Under the pieces are notes generated by a model, which was given only the letters and a program-made list of their open reading frames with translations, had not been told where the DNA came from and searched no databases. A program made the position numbers and the translations under genes. Shown piece after piece: positions 32,879 through 42,140 of a stretch of DNA of 64,000 nt; the first letter of the stretch is position 1, and every line of letters begins with the position of its first letter. Origin of the DNA: Methanomicrobiales archaeon HGW-Methanomicrobiales-2 (GTDB lineage: Archaea > Halobacteriota > Methanomicrobia > Methanomicrobiales > Methanoculleaceae); contig PGYL01000004.1 of NCBI GenBank assembly GCA_002839645.1, positions 1 through 64,000 on the forward strand. The letters are read 5' to 3'.

Positions 32879-35800
32879 ATGACAAATACCAGTTTTGACC
32901 CGGTAACGGCCCTCGATACAGTTGCCGGCGCATATCGAACCTTCGTCAGTTCTTTCCAGAAATTCAAGAACCCTGTCATCAAAGAATGGATCGACAGAAA
33001 GATTGAGGAAGGAACGCTCCTCTACAAAGGCCCGTACATCGAGCTTGCCCGCCGGTACGCCGATGGAGACTCCTTTGACAACCTCATTGGAGCGGGTATC
33101 CTCCATCCAGAAACCTCGCAGTACTTCACCAGGGACCCGGAAGACCGGTCATCCTCTCCGGTCCGCCTCTACCAGCACCAGAGCGATGCAATACGATCGA
33201 TAGTATCGGGAAAAAACACTGTCGTCACATCAGGAACCGGCTCCGGGAAATCCTTCTGCTTTGCAATACCCGTCGTCTCCACATGTCTTGAGATGCAGGA
33301 CCGGGGCCTCCGGGGCATCAAGGCAATCCTCGTCTACCCGATGAATGCGCTCGCAAACTCCCAGTATGACGACCTCTCGGCCCGCCTGGACGGCTCGGGT
33401 TTGAAGATCGCCATCTACACCGGCGATACTCCGCACACCTACAACGAAGCGCTCATCACATACCGGGCGCGGACCGCGCGAGATGCTCCCTATGATAGCG
33501 AGCTCATCTCACGGGAAGAAATCCAGCGAACTCCTCCGGACATCCTGATCACCAACTATGTAATGCTCGAGTACATCCTCACCCGATTTGAGGACAAGAT
33601 CCTCTTCCCGCCGGAGAACCTCGGCATTCTCAAATACCTCGTCCTCGACGAGATCCACACCTACACCGGGAAGAAGGGGGCCGACACTGCGTACCTCATC
33701 CGGAGGCTGAAACAGCACACTGGAACCACCGGGGCGCTCCGGTGCATCGGGACCAGTGCGACCGTGAGAGAGGGAGAGGGTGAGGAGGCAGGAGAGGCCA
33801 TCGCAAGGTTCGCCGCAAAACTCTTTGGTGAACCCTTTGACAGTACATCGGTCATCGGAGAGACATTCCTCCTCCCGCCCCGCGGCACGGAGAGCAAGCT
33901 TCCCAACAGGGTTCTCGTCGGCGACGACCTGCTCAAAGTAAGGGATCCCGGCAGGGAGTACCTGAAGGAACTCACCGAACAACTCATCGGCGAGCCGCTT
34001 GGGATCCAGGATCCCTCTGCTGCCTACCTCGGGGAAACCCTCGGGTCGCAGAAGACCGTCCAGTTCATCGAGGACCAGCTTGCTGATGAACCAAAGAGCA
34101 TTCCCGACCTGATCCGCATATATCGCGCGACCGTCAGGCAAGATGCCACGTATGAAGAGGCAGCCCGGGAGATCGAGGCTGCATTCATTGCAGGCATGCT
34201 CAGCGAGGTGCCTGTTGGGGATACCCTCCAGAAACGGTTCATCCCCAAGATGCACATGTACTTCTCGCAAGGGAGGGAGATCAAGTGTTGCCTCTCTCAC
34301 GACGGCCCTCACCTTCACGATGCCGGCGAAGTCACCTGCCCCGTCTGCGCAGAGAGAGGACGAACACGGATCACCTTCCCCATGGTCTTTTGCCGGGCAT
34401 GTGGTCAGGAATATTACAGCATCGAGCTCCTGGCCGATGGGACAGTCAGGCCACGTGATCTGGATGCTCCCGCGCAAGAGGGCGAGGCCCTGTACCTCTA
34501 CCTGGGGGAGTTTCGTGAGGGAAGGGCATCCCCGCCGGAGTGGTGGTGTACCGATTCCGGAGCAGTCAAAGAGAAGTATCGCACCATAGTCACTCCGCGG
34601 ACTGGCACTTACTGCCCGGACTGCAACAGGTTGCTTGTTGACGGAGAAGAGGGAGAGATATGCCTGTGCCCGGAGAAGATCCGTGTCACCCTCATCGAAA
34701 TGCCGTTCCGGTTCTGCCCAAGTGAAGGCTGCGGCGTATCCTATGACCTGAGAACGCGGAGGGAGTTCAACAAACTATTCTCCTTTGGCACCGTGGGGAG
34801 ATCTACCGCTACCGATATTTTGGTCTCGAATATGCTCACCACCCTCCCTGAAAACGAGCAGAAAGTCATCGCATTCTCTGACAACCGGCAGGATACAGCC
34901 CTACAAGCAGCCCACATGAACAACATTCAGAAGCGGATCCACTTCAGGCGGGGCCTGTATCATGCCTTGGCTCAGGCAGAGGGCTCTCTCCCCCTCACCG
35001 ACGTAGGGGACGCCATCTTTGACACTTTTATAGAATGTCGTGCAGACGGCGCTCTCCCTCAATACGAGAAAGATCCCGGTCGGGGCAGAATGCGGAGGGG
35101 CTCACAGGCCGAACCAGTGTATAGGAAATACCTCCTGATGAATGCCATCCTCGAGATGGGCTCAACACGTCAGAAGAACCAGCCGAACCTTGAGGATGTT
35201 GGCCTGTTGAAGGTCACCTATATTGGGCTTGCAAATCTCGCTGAGGATAATAATCTCTGGGAGGGCATCCCCAATCTCTCACTGGCAGGTCCCCGCAGGC
35301 GGGAGGATTACCTGAAGGGGTTCCTGGACATTATGCGCCATAATCTTGCTATCTCCTCTGACTTCTTCATGCATCCCTTTGAGTTTGCCGAAAAGATTGA
35401 GCGGTTCCTGAACCCCGATATCATATTCCACAACGAACTGCTCTCCACGCGGCCAACCGGGTACAGCGACAACGCGCGGAGAGAAACCTATCGGGCTACG
35501 GTCTACCGTCTCACTCACCCGAACGGATCGCTGGTTCGCTGGACAAAGAAGTCCCTGGGGACAGAGACTGCTGAAGAAGCGCAACAGATCGTCGAACATG
35601 TAGAAGCAGTGCTTGCCGCTGAAGGTGGGCTGAAGCAGGAGCGTATCGACCGGGTTGGAACCCTCTCCATGATCAACCCCGATATCATCGAACTCTCGCT
35701 CGCTCCTCCCGGAGAGGTGCAGGTCTGCAGGAAATGTGGGCAGGTGACCCACTTCCATGAACTCAATCTCTGCATCAACCCGAACTGCACCGACCTTATC

Positions 35801-38239
35801 ACGCTCGACCTCTCCAACAACTACTTCCGGCAGGAGTATACAAGGTCGTTCCGGGAAGCGGTCCAGCTCCATGCGGAGGAGCACAGCGGACAGATCGACG
35901 GGGAGACCCGGAAACTGCTTGAAACCCGGTTCAGGGATTCGCAGGATAACCTGAACGTAATCGTATGTACCCCTACGATGGAGCTGGGTATCGATATCGG
36001 AACCCTTTCGGCTGTCTATTTGAGGAATGTCCCTCCATCGCCCTCCAACTATGCTCAACGTGCTGGACGAGCAGGACGAAAGTCGCAGGCCTCGATGATC
36101 CTCACATTCTGTGGTGTCGGCTCACGCCGCGGTCCCCATGACCAGTACTTCTACCGGTATCCGGCAAAGATGATCTCCGGAAAGATCGCCTCCCCCCGGT
36201 TCCTGATGGATAATCGGATGCTTATCCGTGCGCATATCCATTCCCTCATTCTTGAGATCATCACTCTTAAAATCCCGCAGAAGATCGATGGCATACTCGA
36301 CTTCGAGAAGGAAAACCTCCCGATGTTCACGGAGAACATCCCGGGTGTGGAGGAAGGCCTCAGCAGAACCCGCCTTAGTGAGATGATCGGGGAGCACCGG
36401 GTGCAGATCCTGAATGCAATCAACGAGGTGCTTGCGGAAGAGAAGCAGTCCCTCGGCTGGCTTGACGACACCTTCATCGTACAGACTGTCGGTTCGTTTG
36501 TCACCTCGTTTGATGGCGCGTTCAACCTCTTCAGGGGTGAATTTTCAGCCCTCCTCAAAGAACTGGACGAGATTAACATCTTCCTGCAGAGGGGCCGGAT
36601 CTCTGAGCGACAGAGGGGCGCCTACAAGCGAAGGCGGGACTCGATCGAAAAGAAACTGAACGATATGCGGAACGGCGGCGGGGACTTTACGACCTATCGG
36701 TATCTTGGCTCACAGGGGTTCCTCCCCAACTATGGCTTCCCCACACAGGTTACATCTCTTGCAATCAACTACAAGGGGGTCTTTGGGTCAGAAGAAGCAG
36801 AGCTGAAGCGGGATCGCAACATCGCGCTGGTAGAGTACGCCCCCGGCAACAGTGTGTACTTCAGCGGGAATCGGTACTCGGTCAGGACTCCCCGGCTCAG
36901 GACCGAGAACAACCAGCCTGCAATGAGCACTGTTCTTACTTGCCCGTACTGTGAGGCGGTCTATCTGGATGAGAAGGAGATCTCAATGACCGGTGGTGCC
37001 TGCAGGAGTTGTGGCGCATCCTTGGAGAGTGCAGTAGTGATTCACCACTCAATTGAGATGCCCGACCAGCTGGCGGAGTCTAGATCGACGATCACGAGTG
37101 ATGAGGAGGAACGGCAACGTCTCGGCTATGAGGTCACCCGCCACTATACCCCCTCAGGCACACGGCAATTTTACGTGGTGGGAGACCCCGGCGAACCGCT
37201 GCTCACCATCTCCTACGACCATTCGGGAAAGATCGTCAGCATCAATCACGGCCCAATACCGTCTGATAAAGATGAACCACAGTCGGGTTTCACGCTCTGC
37301 ACGGCATGTAACCGCTGGATTTTCGGGAAGGATGGAGTGAAAGACCATCTGGACCCAAAAAACGAGATGAAACGGTGCTGGAGGAATGGGACAGAGGAGA
37401 ATATTATCAGGAATATTGTCCTCTACACTAACACCCGACATGATGTTGTCAAGATTGATGTGCCCACTCTGCTTGATAGTGAGGGAAATCCGCTAGATGA
37501 AGAGTTGTATCGATCGTTCTTTACAACACTTGCTCAGGCGATCATCGAGGGTGTACAGATCAGCATGAATGTCGGTGTAGATGAGATCCGATACTTCCTG
37601 ATGCCGGATCCCCAGAATAGGAAGAAGTCAAGCATCATCCTCTACGAGACTTCAGAAGGGGGTGCTGGAATACTGGAGTCGATTGCTGATCATTCCACGT
37701 TCCACGAGGTTATCAGACAGGCGCTGACTATCCTTCACGAATACGATGAGAAAAAGTGTGACCGGGCGTGCTACGAATGCCTATGTAACTACTACAACCA
37801 GTTCGACCATGATCTCCTCGACCGGAAACTTGCACTCCCTCTCCTCCGGGATCTCCTCACACCAGGGATTCAGACAGTCCCTGATTCCTCTCCTTCAGCT
37901 AAGAAAATGCTTGAGGATCTACTAAAAACGTGTGAATCATCGTTAGAACAAACAGTTCTTGAGAGCATTTACTTAGCGGGTCTGCCTCTCCCGGACAGCG
38001 GGCAGAAGGTCATTACAGAGGGAGGGGAGTTGATTGCCCGCCCTGATTTTGCCTACCAGGAGAATGGACACTCAATTGTGATATTTGTTGATGGTCCTGA
38101 CCATGATAACGAATCACAGAAGAGAGATGATGAGATGAAGAGAGACAGACTCGATTTAATGGGGTATACTGTATTCACAATACACTACCGGGATGACCTT
38201 CAGGTAAAGATAAATGATCTAGCAGAACTATTGCTATAA
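32879..38239 (+). CDS. DUF1998 superfamily 2 helicase with C-terminal nuclease-like domain
   Basis: The 1786-residue product has a DEAD/DEAH helicase core split over a long insertion. Motif I is VVTSGTGSGKSFCFAI (near residue 118), the DEIH box is YLVLDEIHTYTG (near 257), and motif VI is YAQRAGRAGRKSQA (near 1058). Zinc-binding Cys pairs appear in the insertion and near 1354 (CPYCEAVY, CRSCGAS). A DUF1998 domain follows (CDRACYECLCNYYNQF near 1625). The last 95 residues (ARPDFAYQENGHSIVIFVDG, then PDHD and MGYTVFTIHY) look like a Vsr/DUF559-type endonuclease fold. Size and DUF1998 resemble DruE of Druantia and relatives of MrfA/DrmB, but no Druantia partner is present. A TATA-like TAATACTTATT lies about 35 bases before the ATG. 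Confidence 0.8.
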   Translation: MTNTSFDPVTALDTVAGAYRTFVSSFQKFKNPVIKEWIDRKIEEGTLLYKGPYIELARRYADGDSFDNLIGAGILHPETSQYFTRDPEDRSSSPVRLYQHQSDAIRSIVSGKNTVVTSGTGSGKSFCFAIPVVSTCLEMQDRGLRGIKAILVYPMNALANSQYDDLSARLDGSGLKIAIYTGDTPHTYNEALITYRARTARDAPYDSELISREEIQRTPPDILITNYVMLEYILTRFEDKILFPPENLGILKYLVLDEIHTYTGKKGADTAYLIRRLKQHTGTTGALRCIGTSATVREGEGEEAGEAIARFAAKLFGEPFDSTSVIGETFLLPPRGTESKLPNRVLVGDDLLKVRDPGREYLKELTEQLIGEPLGIQDPSAAYLGETLGSQKTVQFIEDQLADEPKSIPDLIRIYRATVRQDATYEEAAREIEAAFIAGMLSEVPVGDTLQKRFIPKMHMYFSQGREIKCCLSHDGPHLHDAGEVTCPVCAERGRTRITFPMVFCRACGQEYYSIELLADGTVRPRDLDAPAQEGEALYLYLGEFREGRASPPEWWCTDSGAVKEKYRTIVTPRTGTYCPDCNRLLVDGEEGEICLCPEKIRVTLIEMPFRFCPSEGCGVSYDLRTRREFNKLFSFGTVGRSTATDILVSNMLTTLPENEQKVIAFSDNRQDTALQAAHMNNIQKRIHFRRGLYHALAQAEGSLPLTDVGDAIFDTFIECRADGALPQYEKDPGRGRMRRGSQAEPVYRKYLLMNAILEMGSTRQKNQPNLEDVGLLKVTYIGLANLAEDNNLWEGIPNLSLAGPRRREDYLKGFLDIMRHNLAISSDFFMHPFEFAEKIERFLNPDIIFHNELLSTRPTGYSDNARRETYRATVYRLTHPNGSLVRWTKKSLGTETAEEAQQIVEHVEAVLAAEGGLKQERIDRVGTLSMINPDIIELSLAPPGEVQVCRKCGQVTHFHELNLCINPNCTDLITLDLSNNYFRQEYTRSFREAVQLHAEEHSGQIDGETRKLLETRFRDSQDNLNVIVCTPTMELGIDIGTLSAVYLRNVPPSPSNYAQRAGRAGRKSQASMILTFCGVGSRRGPHDQYFYRYPAKMISGKIASPRFLMDNRMLIRAHIHSLILEIITLKIPQKIDGILDFEKENLPMFTENIPGVEEGLSRTRLSEMIGEHRVQILNAINEVLAEEKQSLGWLDDTFIVQTVGSFVTSFDGAFNLFRGEFSALLKELDEINIFLQRGRISERQRGAYKRRRDSIEKKLNDMRNGGGDFTTYRYLGSQGFLPNYGFPTQVTSLAINYKGVFGSEEAELKRDRNIALVEYAPGNSVYFSGNRYSVRTPRLRTENNQPAMSTVLTCPYCEAVYLDEKEISMTGGACRSCGASLESAVVIHHSIEMPDQLAESRSTITSDEEERQRLGYEVTRHYTPSGTRQFYVVGDPGEPLLTISYDHSGKIVSINHGPIPSDKDEPQSGFTLCTACNRWIFGKDGVKDHLDPKNEMKRCWRNGTEENIIRNIVLYTNTRHDVVKIDVPTLLDSEGNPLDEELYRSFFTTLAQAIIEGVQISMNVGVDEIRYFLMPDPQNRKKSSIILYETSEGGAGILESIADHSTFHEVIRQALTILHEYDEKKCDRACYECLCNYYNQFDHDLLDRKLALPLLRDLLTPGIQTVPDSSPSAKKMLEDLLKTCESSLEQTVLESIYLAGLPLPDSGQKVITEGGELIARPDFAYQENGHSIVIFVDGPDHDNESQKRDDEMKRDRLDLMGYTVFTIHYRDDLQVKINDLAELLL

Positions 38240-39684
38240 ATTCCTTTTTACAAACCTTCGGGAACTCCAACAGGGGTTGACAGTTAGCGGATGATCTCAA
38301 CGCGCATTCTTCAACCCGTTTAATAAAAGACGCCAGCCCAATTCCTCTTCTACCTATACACGCACATGCGCATTAGAGTAGAGAGCCAAAATTTGAGCGA
38401 CCAAGGCGCGCACGCGGGCCTCATGATGACGAGCGCGTTCTTTAAGATCATCCACACAGCACCTACGCTCCTACACACGTGAGGTGCCGGAGAATAAGCC
38501 CGACCCGATTCACTATAAAGTAGTTGTAGCCGTTGATTTCTAGTGATTGGTTTGCCCATGTAAGTGACCCAATTGTAGTGCCTAGAACCCTTATGACTAT
38601 AGACATAGGGGTCTCCCTATAGGGTATCCTTAAGCAGCGAATTTTCCTGTGAAATGAGGCTAATTGAAACCCGCAAACTGCCTATTCGGGCGTGTAAGCG
38701 CTGTCGGACCATACCGATACGCTCCGGTTGAAAGGGTACCAAGAACAGGACAGAGATGGTTTGGCCCCCTCTTAGTGCCGGCAGGGGCTCCAGAACACCA
38801 CCGAGGCCGGGGTCGAGCAGGGGACGGCTGAAGGTCGGGGAGTTTTACTACCTCACAGACGTCAATCCCGACGAGGTACACCACTTGGCCCTCGTCTCGA
38901 ATGCCCACGGGCACCGTCGCGGACGCGGCCCGGGTCCACGACCCTCACCCCGCTCACGACCGTCCTCTTCTTCCTCGCGATTGAAGTGCTCCTGGCCCTC
39001 TTCGTGATCCTCACCCTCTACAACTAACTGTCAAGAAGCGTTGACCTGGGGGTGAGGACGGGAAGCCCTACCATGCACACTCACTGTGGCTCTGTAGCGG
39101 GCGATCTCATCGTAGGTAGTATCCCAAATCCTCCTCGAAAATACCCTGCCTTAAATCGCTAATATGTCTATACTGAGAATTGAGATATAAGGCTATAACC
39201 GCCTTAATGCCGGACTTTTAGTTCTAAGTAGTTTTCTGGAGGTTTTGCGCCGCTTCGCCCTGATCTTCTTTTACTCCGCCATATTTTCTGCATATGCAAC
39301 TTTTCTGGTAGAAGGACTTTCGGGACCAGCACTCGGGCGCCCACCAAAGATGATAGAGGGGAGACTGATCATCAACCTCCCAAATGCAAGGGAGGGGGCG
39401 CTGAAGATCAGTCCCCCCCTCTCGGCAAGTCCAGGGGCCAGGCTGAGCCCCCAATGATCCTTCAGTATCTGTCTCTTCCACCTCTTCCGCACTTTGAGGG
39501 GAATATGTGTAATCTACGGAAGGTGGGTGATGAAGAACTGCATGTGCAACTGGTTAATCCCCACCTGTCACACCATGCACCACGACAGGTGATCCTCCAC
39601 TTGATTTGAGGATCGGTGTAGAAATCTCCCCTGTTCTGGCTCCCCTTCGGGCGTCTGCCTGTCGCCTTATAATTACCGCAAGAG
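38240..39684. other. Sparse region with possible decayed membrane gene
   Basis: I find no confident gene. TTTTT directly after the helicase stop may end its transcript. A 38-codon frame at 38366-38482 (MRIRVESQNLSDQ...) is weakly protein-like. At 38820-39030 one frame reads GRLKVGEFYYLTDVNPDEVH and then another reads a hydrophobic segment LTTVLFFLAIEVLLALFVIL ending at a stop near 39027. This looks like a small membrane protein gene broken by a frameshift. A 34-codon frame at 39505-39609 has GAGGGGA before its ATG but no recognisable product. Confidence 0.35.
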
Positions 39685-39840
39685 ATGATGAAGGCCGTAG
39701 AGGAAATATGCGAAGAGGATCGGCCAGTCTTTGAGGCGCCGGAGAGCGAGCGGAATGGCTTATCATCGAGGGCGCGGAAACTGATGGAAGAGATATGTAG
39801 AGAAGACGCTGCCGTCCTTGATGCTCTCTCAAAAAAGTAA
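39685..39840 (+). CDS. 51-residue acidic protein with internal duplication
   Basis: The frame encodes MMKAVEEICEEDRPVFEAPE and later LMEEICREDAAVLDALSKK. The two halves share EEIC-ED with the same downstream spacing, so a short helix is duplicated. Codon use fits the host. A CCTTATAATT element lies about 15 bases before the start, and T5 follows the stop. No family is recognised. It may be a complete small gene or a fragment. Confidence 0.45.
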   Translation: MMKAVEEICEEDRPVFEAPESERNGLSSRARKLMEEICREDAAVLDALSKK

Positions 39841-39843
39841 TTT

Positions 39844-39996
39844 TTACCTAGGCATCCTTAGCAGTATCACCACTGCAAGAACCATGCAGACGATAATAAG
39901 AATATCCGGCGGGATCCATGACAGATCGGGCATTGGCAGTTCCCAAATTGGGATCCCACTCGCCACAAGGATTGCGAGCAGCACCAGACCGCGCAA
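39844..39996 (-). CDS. 50-residue membrane protein with two hydrophobic segments
   Basis: Read on the minus strand from a TTG start this gives MRGLVLLAILVASGIPIWEL, a Pro/Trp-rich turn (PMPDLSWIPPD) and a second hydrophobic helix ILIIVCMVLAVVILL ending in RMPR. Two clean membrane spans with a positive end are unlikely by chance. The GGGATGG sequence upstream is a distant ribosome binding site at best. It converges on the 51-residue acidic gene, with 3 bases between the stops. Confidence 0.4.
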   Translation of the reverse strand: MRGLVLLAILVASGIPIWELPMPDLSWIPPDILIIVCMVLAVVILLRMPR

Positions 39997-40407
39997 CTGT
40001 CAGGTTATCCATCCCGGCGTTTTCAGCCATTTTTGATCCCTTTAAACAGACACAATTATCGTATAAAATAGTTGCTGATAACAAGCCATTTCGCCTTAGT
40101 ATAGAACGACAGGGGCAAAAATCGAGCGAGGCGTGGGGCGAATTTAATGCAAGCGTACTCGCGTTTACTTAATGGAAACCTTGAGCCCCACTCACAACAC
40201 AGGGCCCAAGGAAGACAAGAACTTACTTCGAGGCGTATCCTGCTGCCCAAGTGATCTCAAATGAACAATTCCCGACTCACACAGAACATTGCTTCATTTC
40301 GAGACATGGATGCGAACACTACTCGTGAGTGCAATTTAGTATTACTCACCACTTTTACTTAAAATATTCGGTCTAATTTCCTTTGACCGCTATAAAAACG
40401 ACATGCA

Positions 40408-40416
40408 TATATAAAC
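40408..40416 (+). promoter_or_regulatory. TATA box upstream of small peptide gene
   Basis: ATATATAAA lies about 50 bases before the first ATG of the 37-residue gene, giving an expected leader of about 25 bases. Confidence 0.45.
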
Positions 40417-40462
40417 CTCCCCATAATACAAAACACTGTTCCGAGGATTCTCACAAAATCCG

Positions 40463-40576
40463 ATGATGAACAAAGACAAGGACTTAAAAGGAGGTGGTAT
40501 TATGGCTCCCATAGTGGTCAAAATTTGTTTCGGCAATACGAAAGGGGTTACTGTCAGTATTGACGTACCTCCGTAA
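40463..40576 (+). CDS. 37-residue peptide with GGG segment (or 24 residues from inner start)
   Basis: From the first ATG the product is MMNKDKDLKGGGIMAPIVVK followed by ICFGNTKGVTVSIDVPP. The codons for KGGG contain AAAAGGAGGTGG, a very strong ribosome binding site for the inner ATG at 40502, which would give a 24-residue peptide in the same frame. A good TATA box lies upstream and a G6/C6 hairpin lies about 40 bases downstream. So it looks like a complete small transcription unit. The charged leader, GG-type break and hydrophobic tail recall precursor peptides, but no modifying enzyme or transporter is near. I recognise no family. Confidence 0.5.
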   Translation: MMNKDKDLKGGGIMAPIVVKICFGNTKGVTVSIDVPP

Positions 40577-40615
40577 AGTCCGAAATACAGTTCCCGGTAT
40601 AGCCAAATGAACACC

Positions 40616-40633
40616 GGGGGGAATCCACCCCCC
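40616..40633 (+). terminator. GC hairpin after small peptide gene
   Basis: GGGGGG and CCCCCC are separated by AATCCA, forming a 6-bp stem with a 6-base loop. It lies 40 bases after the stop at 40576 and no long U tract follows, so a processing or stability element is as likely as a terminator. Confidence 0.4.
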
Positions 40634-40791
40634 TGATTATGAGTTCATGATATCCAATTGGTATTATTTTAGGCGTCTTACCTTAAGCAAGACACCGTTG
40701 TGTGTTTCCAAATCTTATTGCAGGCAACACTAAGGTTCGCTCTCCCCTGCTTGTCTGGTGTTCCTCCTCGCCCCTCAACGTGCGAATCCGA

Positions 40792-40935
40792 TTATCGCAA
40801 AGGTTTTCCACACAATGGACAGGATGATCCCTGGTTATAAATACAGACTTTGCATATGAAATGTCCATTTGCGCAGACCTTTGCTCCATGCACTTCTCTT
40901 TCCTTTCCGCATGAATCACACACCCTTTTCGGCAT
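40792..40935 (-). CDS. 47-residue zinc-binding protein
   Basis: The product MPKRVCDSCGKEREVHGAKV continues with three more Cys groups (CANGHFICKVCIYNQGSSC, then PLCGKPLR). The Cys/His spacing (C-x2-C, C-x3-H-x2-C-x2-C, C-x2-C) is a RING/treble-clef-like double zinc site. The frame extends to 40974, but GAGAGG lies eight bases before the ATG at 40935, which decides the start. It stands alone. Such mini zinc proteins in archaea are mostly uncharacterised and probably bind nucleic acid or protein. Confidence 0.6.
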   Translation of the reverse strand: MPKRVCDSCGKEREVHGAKVCANGHFICKVCIYNQGSSCPLCGKPLR

Positions 40936-41325
40936 AGTCAATACCTCTCGTAATTGGCTTTTACACATGAGCATTAATACAAGTTTGCATACAGTTGCTG
41001 TGACGAGAGAAATGCATGTAAGTCCTTATGGCTTAGATGAACCAGACTGGCTATATTAGTTCATTGTCGGTGAATCAAAGGATGCCTATCTACAAGAGCA
41101 TGTTGCCCTCAGACTGCCCTTTTGCGAACAATGAACACTCGTACTTGCTGAGCGGACTGAAGGTGGTGCCCTCCTCCAATGCCAGGGTTGTCAGACCGGC
41201 ACGGGCATGTCTAGGGAGCAGTGGGACGACCCACGAATCCACCTGATGTCGCTTGCAATGGCAACGTGGATGAAATCACATAAACACGAATCAAGGCTAC
41301 TTCCGATTTGGAGATTGACGACACA

Positions 41326-41490
41326 TCAGCGTTCTTCAGCCCGGTCGTCCACGAACCGACCGCATCGGGTACAGTACCAGCCAATGGGATCAAGCACCTG
41401 CGCGCCACCGATCACCGGCCGTATGTATGCCCGGTTCATTGCAGTGCCACATCTGGAGTTAGGGCACCGGAGAGATTGAGCGCGACCCAT
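41326..41490 (-). CDS. 54-residue zinc-ribbon protein
   Basis: The product starts MGRAQSLRCPNSRCGTAMNR and ends GWYCTRCGRFVDDRAEER, with two Cys pairs (C-x4-C and C-x2-C) 25 residues apart, a simple zinc ribbon. A TATA box on the same strand (41518-41526) lies about 32 bases before the ATG. It is just 88 bases downstream of the tRNA-Thr gene on the same strand. The 41041-41325 stretch shows nothing else I can support. Confidence 0.5.
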   Translation of the reverse strand: MGRAQSLRCPNSRCGTAMNRAYIRPVIGGAQVLDPIGWYCTRCGRFVDDRAEER

Positions 41491-41517
41491 AATAGTACAC
41501 TATTTTTGCAGGCGAAG

Positions 41518-41526
41518 CATATAAAC
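41518..41526 (-). promoter_or_regulatory. TATA box of the zinc-ribbon gene
   Basis: GTTTATATG on the minus strand is centred about 32 bases before the ATG at 41490, which suggests a nearly leaderless mRNA. Confidence 0.45.
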
Positions 41527-41578
41527 AACACTCAAATTGCACCCTGATCCGTAAAAGGGCTTTGCACAAAAGGAATAG

Positions 41579-41651
41579 AGCCCCAGCCGAGATTTGAACT
41601 CGGGACCTGCTGATTACAAGTCAGCCGCTCTGCCAGCTAAGCCACTGAGGC
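41579..41651 (-). tRNA. tRNA-Thr (TGT)
   Basis: The minus strand folds as a standard 73-base tRNA. The seven-bp acceptor stem is GCCTCAG with CTGGGGC, the discriminator is U, the D arm includes GGCTTAGCTGGCAGAGC, the anticodon arm is CTGA-CTTGTAA-TCAG and the T arm is CCGAGTTCAAATCTCGG. The anticodon TGT reads threonine codon ACA. No CCA is encoded and no intron is seen. Confidence 0.96.
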
Positions 41652-41701
41652 ATACCTTATAATGTGGATCGTCCGCGGTAAAAAAGATGGCGCCTGAATT
41701 C

Positions 41702-41977
41702 TCATGTCTCTCCGGCATCCCCGTGCTTCTCAGGTTCCACCGGCCACACAACCTCACCATCATACAGAATCCGCCGGACCCGGTGATACGGAATGCAGGC
41801 AACATGGGTCCCGGCGTCCACCTCCAGGTACTGCGCATCGAGCGCGAGGACCCTCTCGCCCTGCAGCGTCGAGCGGTCGCCGGGTGCTCCGCGGTCGACA
41901 TACTCGACCTCGACCTTTGAGAAGTCGTAGCCGGGATCGTGATAGAGCCGGAGCAGCAGCCGGTGGCTTGTCCGCAT
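41702..41977 (-). CDS. DUF504 family protein
   Basis: The 91-residue product contains FSKVEVEYVDRGAPGDRSTL, then LDAQYLEVDAGTHVACIPYH and RVRRILYDGEVVWPVE. These are the hallmarks of the DUF504/UPF0248 family (MJ1316-type RNA cyclic-group end recognition domain), small archaeal and eukaryotic proteins associated with RNA end processing. GGGGTGAG directly precedes the ATG at 41977; a GTG two codons earlier is possible. It is close downstream of no other gene on its strand and is divergent from mmp10. Confidence 0.8.
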   Translation of the reverse strand: MRTSHRLLLRLYHDPGYDFSKVEVEYVDRGAPGDRSTLQGERVLALDAQYLEVDAGTHVACIPYHRVRRILYDGEVVWPVEPEKHGDAGET

Positions 41978-42140
41978 ACTCACCCCAGGCTACCTCTCCC
42001 CACCGGACCATAATGGTGCCGCCGCCGGTCCCGGTAGGCCTCGCCGCAACGCCCGAACGGCCGGCGAACCGGCGCCGCGGGACGACGGCAGGGACGAGTC
42101 TGCAACGTTCATAACAAAGGAGCACAGATGTACCAACAGG

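Noticed and set aside
32879-38239. Complete Druantia system
   Set aside because: Only a DruE-like helicase is present; no DruH, DruA-D, DruF, DruG or DruM partners are encoded nearby.
39245-39492. Frames on both strands at 39.25-39.49 kb, one with a signal-peptide-like start
   Set aside because: The start would be a TTG overlapping its only ribosome binding site, and neither strand shows a recognisable or clearly protein-like product.
40616-40633. Classical intrinsic terminator
   Set aside because: A strong hairpin is present but no U-tract follows, so a termination role is left only as one possibility.
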